64,000 nucleotides of DNA from Exophiala sp. HKRS030. Its lineage: Eukaryota; Ascomycota; Eurotiomycetes; Chaetothyriales; Herpotrichiellaceae. The translations under genes and the position numbers were made by a program. This document shows positions 56,675-64,000 of the stretch, in pieces. Numbering within the stretch: position 1 is the first letter of the stretch; every line of letters starts with the position of its first letter. The notes under the pieces were generated by a model. That model worked only from the letters and a program-made list of their open reading frames with translations. It ran no database searches and was not told where the DNA came from. The DNA is taken from assembly GCA_023897205.1 (NCBI GenBank), contig JAHWDD010000010.1:1116001-1180000 (forward strand), given 5' to 3'.

Positions 56675-56963
56675 CCATGCAATCAATTCCCACTTTGGAG
56701 AGAAACCCACTCAAGTTAACCATGGGGGGTATTGTATTTGTGTTGGGTTTGCAACTAACACAATGATACCTTAAATTTTTGTTTCAATACGCCTTTTTCC
56801 CCTTTTACTCCATACACTTCAAATGCCACCGGTTGGGCCCTTTTCTTTTTCTAATTCTTCTTTTTCTTCGTCGAAAAAAAAGAAAATCCCATGTCCATTC
56901 GAGCAGGATACCGCTGATGCGCTGCTGATGCATTTTGCAGCAAGAAAGAAAAAAGGCCGTGAC

Positions 56964-59499
56964 TCATGTGAGAGACGCACCAGCAGGAGCTTTGTTCGCA
57001 CCGTTCAGAGTCATGGGTCCTCCATTGCTTGCCAGTGTCTCAACGTCGAAAGAAGGAGGGACCTGAGACGGGGGAGGCTTCTTTGGAAGATGAGCAGGTG
57101 CACCATACTTCTGCTGCAACGAGTCTTCCTTTGGCATGGGCGAGGCAAAACTGGGTGCGGGTTTGTCGAACCCCCGCGAGGATACGCTACTAGCGCCGGA
57201 AACATCGCTGCTGAAAGGTCTCGCGATATTGCTGCCTCGGGTTTGGCTCGATGGTGGTGACGGCTTCTTCCGTCCACCTCGACCACCGGTGCGGCCGGTC
57301 GCGGTATTGGGAACGAACGACCGAGTTTGTGGATTGAACAAGGTTCGAGAGTACCCTTGCATAGGATTTTGCATGTTGTATGATGCGTTGGCGTTGTAAT
57401 TTTGCCCAGCACCTTGACGATATGCGTATGAGGCCCCATTGTTCGTTACTGGGTCGGGCTGATAACCCTGCCAGCCATTCATGTTTGAGCCTGGATTGCC
57501 AGATGATGGATAGTAAGAATTTTGAAACTGGTTGTTCATCCAACCCGAAGACTGTTGCATTCCTTGCGGTGATTGTTGCATGTATGGGTTGTTCATCTGT
57601 CCCATCATCGTTGGTGGCATACCCTGAGAGTAGCCGGAGGTTGGGGACGAAGAATAGTTCATAAACCCATTTCCAGGAGTCGACTGCACAGACGACCAAG
57701 AGTCCGGTGTACTATATTGCTGATTGTTGTTGGGACCATAACCCATACTGTTATATGGCATAGGTGGCTCAAACTGGGGGTAAGATTGGGTTGGTGTAGT
57801 ACCATAATTCATGCCTGTACCATACGTATTCCCAGCGCCTTGGTATGCATTTGGAAACACCTGATCAGAATACTGAGGCTGGTAATGCTGCTGCATCTGT
57901 TGCATGTGCATTGGAGCATAGCTTGGAATGTATGCGGATCGGGCCTCGAAGCTGTCATCCTTTGGAGTCTTTTGCTTACGTGTCTTTCTTCTGCCGCTCG
58001 ATGAACTAGATCGAGACATGCTGGCCGAATTGTCTCCAGTAGATGTATTTTCGCTCGTCACAGACTCTTGAAAGTCACCAAAGATTCGTTCCCTAGCAGC
58101 TTTGTACTGGGCCTCTCGCTCCTCTCGAGTCAACTTGGATTTGTCCTTGTTAGGAGTTTCAGCAGGGGACAAAACACCCTCTTCGCTGTTTGTCTCGACA
58201 CCAGCTTCCGAGGTGGCTTTGGAGGGCGCGGACGAACTGGCAGGTGTACTACCACCAGCCGATCCTTGACGAGGGCCTAGGCCAGCTCGACGCATAATCT
58301 TGACTGCCATGGCGGATGGAGGTTGAGATGGTCCAGCGGGGATTGACTGAGCAAGGACGTGTAATGGAGTTGGCCTGTCATAGTCAGCAATGAAAATCTT
58401 GCGGCAATGATGTGCTTACCGAGAGGCTGACGCAGTCTTGAAGACCCTGATGGACGTGCTGTCATCATTTGTGTGATGGGCAAGCGAGTAATAATCCGCA
58501 AGCTTGTGTGTCAACAATCGAGCAAATCCGTTTTGGGGAGGCAAATCTAAAAACATGCTCCTACTCATTGTTAGACCATGATATGAGCCTAGGACGGCAC
58601 ACTTACTCAGAATTGGCGAGCAGACCGAGAAATTTTTCCTCCAACTGCAGTAAAGAGAGGCGGTCCTTCGGGCTTGCCAGTGCATCTAGAAGTTTCTCAT
58701 CTGGCGCAACGGGAAGCGAGGCTGTTCGTTCCTGCACACCAATCTGTTGTGGACCAGTGCCCTCGGAATGGTTTTGCTCGTCGGCTCCTCCTCGTAACAT
58801 AGGAATGACTGGGAGATCCCCAAATCGTGGAGGATTTGTCAAAGTCAACGTATGGTAACGGCGAGCGGCAATCGTAACCCCTGAGGGCATTGGTCTCTGA
58901 TTCAGACGTTCATTGTCGCGAGTAAAACTCATTTCTCGGCTTGGTGCGCTCGAAGCTTCATCATCTTCTGCAGCTCTGACACTAGCACTGTCATCTGGAC
59001 GAATGCTCTCCTTCTCATCCATTGCAAATGTAGTCACCGACGCCATGCTCTTGGTATCGAAACTTTGCTGTTTGATCGAGGAATTGGAGAGTTGCGATTG
59101 GTCATCTTCAAGCGACTCTCCACTGTCCGCACTTTGCGACCCAGGTGGTGCAGTAGCAGCTCCTTGGACCAGTGACAACCCCTGAATGGCATTCGTCACG
59201 TATTCTGACTGCGTATTTGTGTCAATGGTTGATAGTGGGAGCCCGTCACTTTCCCTCGGCGAGGTTGTGGGTTGCAACGGATTTGGTGGAGCTGAGTTTT
59301 GTGTGTTGTCAATATCAGTCGAACGAGGCTTCTTGTCTTCGGTCAAATGGGAATTGGGCATTGGCACTGTGGGTGCACGCATAGCCGCAACCTGAAATGA
59401 AAAATTAGAGCGCATTCAGCGACGATAATACTCAGACTGGGAGCTCACCTTTGCAAACGATAATTTCGGCGGACCTGGTCCAACCCGAGAAGACGCCAT
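56964..59499 (-). CDS. R3H and SUZ domain RNA-binding protein
   Basis: Predicted single-stranded nucleic-acid-binding protein of 795 residues. Four exons: 59499-59449, 59391-58607, 58560-58420 and 58374-56964. Exon 1 is MASSRVGPGPPKLSFAK. The R3H domain (~265-325) spans exons 2 to 4: LQLEEKFLGLLANSESMFLD, then NGFARLLTHKLADYY, HHTNDDSTSIRVFK. A SUZ domain follows (~405-430) with LTREEREAQYKAARERIFGD. The C-terminal ~350 residues are rich in Gln, Met, Asn, Pro, Gly and Tyr, a prion-like low-complexity tail. Same architecture as yeast Rbs1, which genetically affects RNA polymerase III assembly, and animal Encore/R3HDM proteins. Acts probably in mRNA metabolism in the cytoplasm. Confidence 0.88.
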
Positions 59500-60535
59500 T
59501 TTGTCCAAGGAAATTCGTCACGTCGTGTCCAACAGCCGTGAGGGAAAATTCACCAAGCCGAGGATTGAAAAAGAGTGTAGGTGGCACGAGCGAGAGCAAA
59601 AGCTAACGCTGCGATATTGTTGTCCTTTGTTTCACACAATCTCTTGCTCATCGAACGAGCCAACACAGAATAGCCTAAAGGGCGCCATGGATTCCACAAT
59701 TGCGATGGCTACAGTCAAGGTTCGGGAAGGTTGGTCGACCTGCCAAACTGAGTTTGCAAAGTTCTGTCGGTAAGGTTGTTGGCCGCAGTCAATGTACAGC
59801 AATGTACAGACCAATATCAGTGACAATGTTTACACACTGCTTTGGAAAAGCTCGAACAAGGCAAGGCGGAGGACAGGCTAGCAAAGGGCTGACTGCGTTG
59901 AGAGGAGTGCAGGTTCGCAGGATGTTTGTCGCCAATCGTACTTTGAAGGAGAGGTTTGTCTGAAGTCTGCATTCAACACTGTCGGCTTCCTTACTCCTGC
60001 TCAAGTCATCCTTGAAGGGAAGACAACATTTGAGGGAGATGAGTGAAGTGAGGCGCAGGTCAAGGCAGCAAAAGCGCGAGGAGATGAATGCACTGAGGTT
60101 TCCAAAAATGCCAAGGTGTGGTTACATAATCTGGTGGAAGTTGATGCCGCTTTGTGCACCTGGACTCTGCGCTCTCTACAGCGAAGTCCAGACTTGTACC
60201 AATAAACAAGTCGCTGCTTTAGATTCCGGAAGCCCAATATCATGTTAGGAAGCCAAAGTCTGCCTGCCTGAAACCATCTCACTATTCAGATATCACACAT
60301 TCTTGGTGTCGGTAATAAGCTCACCTCTTCCAAGACGCATGAGGTTTTGCACGGACATCAAATTTCCATTACTTCCAGTTGCATTCGTCCTTGTGGCATT
60401 CTAAAAATTTTGGACAAAACTCTACTCAGTGTTTCCAGGCTACTACACAGCCAGGCGGGTTAATTTCGATCCTCACGTCGACTTGCTGCTTGGAAGATTA
60501 ACATCATCTCCAAGCATATCGCAGATTTCCAATCG
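59500..60535. other. Intergenic, divergent region
   Basis: Upstream regions of the R3H gene and the zinc-knuckle gene. On the plus strand one frame is open from 59882 to 60202 except for a TGA at 60044. The pieces YFEGEVCLKSAFNTVGFLTP and AKVWLHNLVEVDAALCTW read like protein, but no start or splice model is convincing. Otherwise nothing seen. Confidence 0.4.
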
Positions 60536-61506
60536 ATGAACAGATATCGCACTATACCTGGCCTAGGCCCCCAAAAGGCCTCGGCATCCACCGTCTGTCA
60601 AAAATGTTTGCAAAAAGATAGGTTCTAGTACTCCATCATCATGTTCTTTGGCTGACTATTTATGCACGCCACTACAGCTATGAATGTAAATCGACCGCTC
60701 AAGAACGACCATATATCTCTCGGCCTTCGAGAACGCAACAACTGTTCAACCCGAGACTGAAACCAAAACTCACTAATGACAGTCCGAATGATCTTCTGAA
60801 TAGGTATTCTGGTATCATCCTTATCGATACTGCAGGAGTACTAACCGTTATCAGCAAAGGCGTGGCAGACCAGCAATTAGAGGAGGCAGAAGCCAGTCGC
60901 AGAAAAGCAGACGCAACAGAGTCTCATGAACGGGGTCGGTCCATGAGCCCAAAAGCCCAGTCGCTTTCGCGGTCACCCTCGTCAAGCTCAGTCTCAACAA
61001 TATCAACCGACCGAACTCGCTCCCGATCTCATACACCACCCAGGAAGTCCGATGACAATTATAGGACTAGCCGACGAACAAGTCGTTCACGGTCAAGGAC
61101 ACCTCCACGCAAGCGCAAACATCGGTCGATATCTAGCTCTCGTTCGCAGTCTCAAACACCCCCACCAAAGGCTCCAGGATCACACCGCAAGAGCCGCCGC
61201 CATCGTACTATTAGCCCCATTGACCGTGGGCGGCCCCCCAGGACCCGTCGGGGTAGTCATCGTAGTCGAACGGACAGCCCAAGCTTAGACAAGAGTCAAA
61301 TCACGAAGCACAGAGTGACACTTGGGTCTGAAAATGGTACGAATGATGACCGACGATACGAACGACACGACCGACACGGTGATGATAGATCAAGGGGGAA
61401 TGCAAGTACGAGATCGTCCAATGCTGGGCCAAGGCAGCACAAGAGGGAGCGGAGTCTTAGCCCCTACAGCAAGAGGCTGGCATTGACTCAGGCGATGAAT
61501 ATGTGA
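60536..61506 (+). CDS. Zinc-knuckle/RS-domain protein (ZCCHC10-like)
   Basis: Three exons assembled by eye: 60536-60621, 60678-60803 and 60855-61506; 287 residues. The N-terminus is MNRYRTIPGLGPQKASAS, then VCQKCLQKD at the end of exon 1. Exon 2 gives YECKSTAQERPYISRPSRTQ, QLFNPRLKPKLTNDSPNDLL, and exon 3 KGVADQQLEEAEASRRKAD followed by a Ser/Arg-rich RS tail ending ALTQAMNM. The CQKC...YECK and RPSRT arrangement is that of the ZCCHC10 zinc-knuckle family; the tail suggests a role in mRNA splicing. Oddity: with the canonical intron-1 acceptor (TACAG at 60677) the knuckle lacks its His; bases just before it (60669-60677) encode HYS in the right frame, but starting there would need a non-AG acceptor. 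Intron 2 (GTATTC...CAG, branch CTAAC) is clean. Confidence 0.78.
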
Positions 61507-62246
61507 TTGCTATCGTTACATTTTTGGAATATCAAGGCTGGACCTCGTGCTGTTAATGTCAAAGAAGTATAACATTGTATGCGTATTGGAAGGGTTTTTG
61601 CTTGACGATAGAGGCTACGTTGTAGGTCTAATTGACCCTTCGCCTGTTCCACGCAATAGATGCTCTATTCACTTGTGGAATGCTCTCCCTTCTTGCGTCA
61701 TATGCACTGTGAATCGTTCTTGATCATGACGCTCCTGCATCTCTGGCCGTGCGGTATACTGACCAACTCTGAGAAAGTAGTACAGTCGAGAATAGCCTGC
61801 CACGTAATCCGTGCGAGGACCATGTAGGCGCGTTATCCTGCTGCAGTGCACCAGATGTGAATGCTGCCATTCTATTGAACCATCGACACCTCCCCTCCAT
61901 GTGGTGGATCCGAAGAGTCAAAGGGCACCATCCCGCTTCGATCTTGCAAACTACTAGACGCGGTATGTTCCACGACCTCAGGTGAACCAGGTGTCGCAAC
62001 CGTGACCGCGACCGCGATTCTGACGTACTGAACGCCAAGTACACACTTGCACAGTCCTAGGATGTGGTTTGTAAGGTGAAAGTGGCTTCCGTGGTCTGGC
62101 CTTCCTCCTGTGCCTGCGAAGTGTGCGATAAAACGTTGAGCTCAGCGATGATGGCGATATGCGGTCCGAGCCAGAACTCGGCTAACAAGGTTGCCTGTCA
62201 ATTCTATTGTCGCCGGCGGGCTTGCTTTGAATGGCGGGGCTCTGGC
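61507..62246. other. Intergenic between convergent genes
   Basis: 3' flanks of the zinc-knuckle and Cwf18 genes. No gene seen. Confidence 0.55.
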
Positions 62247-62879
62247 TCAAGAGATGTCGTCCTCTTCTTCTTCGAGGGCAGCCTCTTTCTCCTCTTCTTG
62301 CTCGCGCAGGTGGATACCTTCGACCAAGGTGTTGCCCTCGATGCCGACCTCTTCTCCTTGATAGCCATTTTCTGCCTCCGCCGGTGCCTTGCCTTTGTCC
62401 AGGGCCTCCTTCTTCGCGCCTTCGATTCTCTGTCTGACCAGTCTTGCAATCGCATTTTGTGTCTGGACGTCCAGGATCTTCATTTTCTCTGCCAAGTCCC
62501 TCTTCAAATCCCAATTCGGCTTCTTCGGCTGTAGTTTGAACAGGTCGATGCCTTTCTCTGCCTCTGCCTCGTCCTGCGCGGCTTGCTCGGCCGTCGCGGC
62601 CGCAATGCGATCGGCCTGCTGTTCCAACGTCTCGACATTCGCTATGGGAACATTCTCGAAACCGAGCTTGGCATTTTTCGAGGCTATATCGTAATTCCTG
62701 CCAGAGAGATATTTATCTGTGGACGTCGATGTCGACTGATCATTCTCTTGCTTTTCATCTGGCGTAGCGTTTCCCGTGGATCCAGAGTCGGGTTGCTTGC
62801 GCTTGAGCGAAGCGAGTTTGGCGAGTCTAGCCTTTCGATCGACTGCCGCAGCATCTAGACTAGTATGAGTTGCGGACAT
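62247..62879 (-). CDS. cwf18: Pre-mRNA splicing factor Cwf18 (CCDC12 family)
   Basis: Component of the Prp19/CDC5 spliceosome complex. Intronless, 210 residues. The Cwf18 domain is clear from ~25 to ~165: DRKARLAKLASLKRKQ near the start, LSGRNYDIASKNAKLGFEN, then the hallmark KGIDLFKLQPKKPNWDLKRD and LAEKMKILDVQTQNAIARLV. The C-terminus is acidic (REQEEEKEAALEEEEDD). The open frame extends 25 codons upstream to a non-ATG start; ATG 62879 gives MSATHTSLDAAAVDRKARL, typical of the family. It lies 740 bases from the RS-domain zinc-knuckle gene, another likely splicing factor, in convergent orientation. Confidence 0.93.
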   Translation of the reverse strand: MSATHTSLDAAAVDRKARLAKLASLKRKQPDSGSTGNATPDEKQENDQSTSTSTDKYLSGRNYDIASKNAKLGFENVPIANVETLEQQADRIAAATAEQAAQDEAEAEKGIDLFKLQPKKPNWDLKRDLAEKMKILDVQTQNAIARLVRQRIEGAKKEALDKGKAPAEAENGYQGEEVGIEGNTLVEGIHLREQEEEKEAALEEEEDDIS

Positions 62880-63103
62880 GGTTTGGGTAAAGTAGACGTT
62901 CGCATCGACGGTGTGGTAGAGAAATTTGAAAAAGGTACTCCGTAAATGGTGCATCAGAAAGAATACTCGCGGGCCATGAGAGTATGGTAGAACTTCGGGT
63001 ATTTGTGCCTGCTCTCAAAACTTCATGGGCGATGGTCCTCTTTTGAATCTCACTGCGTTCATTACATCCCTTAAGGGCTTCAAAGTCTCGTTCAAACACC
63101 TGA

Positions 63104-64000
63104 ATGCCAGTCAGGTCACTAGGCTCCTTCTTTCAATGCTACCGCTTTAGGAAACCGAAGTGCCCGTCTCGCCCGGCCATCGCCTGCCGATATTTGACAG
63201 GGTTTCCGACCAGCCATGGGAGCAGGCATGAGACTTCCTCGCCGCAATCATCTCTAAACACAACGTCACCTCCTTCACTCGCCCCTCGATCTTCGCAAAC
63301 TGTCGCTTTTCGTCCCATAAATGCGCAGCCGCAAGATAGTCTTGGCCCGCAACATTGGAAGTCTCAAGATATCGAGGGCTTTAGTGGTCGCGGAGTACCG
63401 CAGGATGGACGAGGGGCAGATGAAGCTATTTTCTGGGGACCTGGTTGCTTCTGGCATGAAGGTACACATGTCAGAAGACCCAAGCCAAAGAAATTCGAGG
63501 GCACATGGCGAAAGCTGTACAAACGCTTGGTCCTCTCATTCAACAATGACCTCGAGAGAGCACGACGGAGTGTAGAACGCCACCGACAGACCGCTATATC
63601 CTTTGTGCGTTATGACGACGTCGAGAAGTTGCGTGTCGCTTGGCTGGACATGCCTAGAGTCTCCAGGCGTAAGATGTTGCCATGTGTCTTAATTGGTTCG
63701 CTCGTCGACTCTGCACGGAAGACTCTTCTGATGCTGACAATGCTGCCTGTGCTTCCGCGAGACTGGCGAATGCGCTGCGAATGCCTGGCTTACCTTGATA
63801 TGGTCCATCGGGAAGAGATCGATGCAAACCCGGATTTGCAAGCCTTATTCTCGAAACAGATCGACCGCATTTCCCGAGCCGAGACGTGGCCAAAATTGGC
63901 CGAAATGCCTCTTCCCTTCCTTACTCTTCTCCTCCGTCATAATACCACGCGTCGCTGCGAAGACATTATCGATGGCGTTTTTGCAGCAACGAAATCCGTC
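63104..64000 (+). CDS. Unrecognised protein, N-terminal part, runs off right edge
   Basis: One frame is open without a stop from ATG 63104 to the window end (299 codons). The protein starts MPVRSLGSFFQCYRFRKPKC, basic with no acids for about 45 residues, so a mitochondrial presequence is plausible. The middle (~60-120) is Ser/Pro/Gln-rich; from ~125 it becomes a folded-looking, helical region with EGTWRKLYKRLVLSFNNDLE, FVRYDDVEKLRVAWLDMP and CECLAYLDMVHREEID. Repeated helical hairpins of this sort occur in fungal mitochondrial RNA-processing proteins, but I see no definite motif and assign no function. No intron is needed in the visible part. Start is the first ATG after the divergent Cwf18 gene, 225 bases away. 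Confidence 0.75.
   Translation, partial: MPVRSLGSFFQCYRFRKPKCPSRPAIACRYLTGFPTSHGSRHETSSPQSSLNTTSPPSLAPRSSQTVAFRPINAQPQDSLGPQHWKSQDIEGFSGRGVPQDGRGADEAIFWGPGCFWHEGTHVRRPKPKKFEGTWRKLYKRLVLSFNNDLERARRSVERHRQTAISFVRYDDVEKLRVAWLDMPRVSRRKMLPCVLIGSLVDSARKTLLMLTMLPVLPRDWRMRCECLAYLDMVHREEIDANPDLQALFSKQIDRISRAETWPKLAEMPLPFLTLLLRHNTTRRCEDIIDGVFAATKSV

Larger units (their letters stand above)
55942..56963. other. Intergenic between convergent genes
   Basis: Holds two microsatellites (an AG run and a GAC run). No gene; the frames near 56470-56770 arise from the repeats. Confidence 0.6.

Noticed and set aside
56467..56766. Poly-Asp/Ser frames over the GAC repeat
   Set aside because: Products of the trinucleotide repeat, not coding.
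1..64000. Transposons, integrated viruses and CRISPR arrays
   Set aside because: No transposase, reverse transcriptase, integrase, long terminal or inverted repeats or spaced direct repeats were recognised by eye.

Overview
The window is nuclear DNA from a filamentous ascomycete (Pezizomycotina). Its genes carry several short spliceosomal introns (about 40-115 bases, GT...AG, CTAAC/CTGAC branch sites). Families typical of that group are present: a class II hydrophobin, an ascomycete laccase with a C-terminal plug, Zn2Cys6 and C2H2/fungal_trans regulators, a TRI12-type MFS pump, a BIM1-like copper protein and a GPI-anchored Cys-rich protein. A close relative of the zearalenone lactonohydrolase ZHD101 suggests, by inference only, a Eurotiomycete of the black-yeast group (Chaetothyriales), where such homologues are known.

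Left part (1-20 kb), mostly enzymes and surface proteins: the N-terminus of an MDR oxidoreductase, an epoxide hydrolase, a DyP peroxidase, a GNAT acetyltransferase, the hydrophobin and laccase pair, a peroxisomal enoyl-CoA hydratase/isomerase, the MADS-box regulator Mcm1 with a 3 kb gene-free upstream region, and a short-chain dehydrogenase.

Middle (20-37 kb): a tetraspanin, a Zn2Cys6 regulator, a nucleolar Nop8-like protein, Sip5, a coiled-coil protein, the MICOS subunit Mic12, a BIM1-like copper-binding membrane protein and, divergent from it, a small GPI-anchored secreted protein.

37.6-47.1 kb is the most distinctive block. Four consecutive minus-strand genes encode a TRI12-type MFS exporter, a cytochrome P450, a C2H2 plus fungal_trans regulator and a ZHD101-like alpha/beta hydrolase. 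No polyketide synthase, NRPS or terpene synthase is present, and the block is flanked by unrelated genes on both sides. It looks like a self-contained uptake-independent module for hydrolysing, oxidising and exporting a lactone-type compound (inference).

Right part (48-64 kb) is housekeeping: mitochondrial ribosomal protein bL17m, eIF2B-beta, Nem1 lipin phosphatase, an EamA/DMT transporter, an R3H-SUZ RNA-binding protein, a zinc-knuckle/RS protein that I assembled from three exons, the splicing factor Cwf18, and the start of an unrecognised gene running off the right edge.

Exon boundaries were read by eye from reading frame, splice consensus and family fit. No searches or alignments were run, and no tRNA, rRNA, transposon or CRISPR array was recognised.
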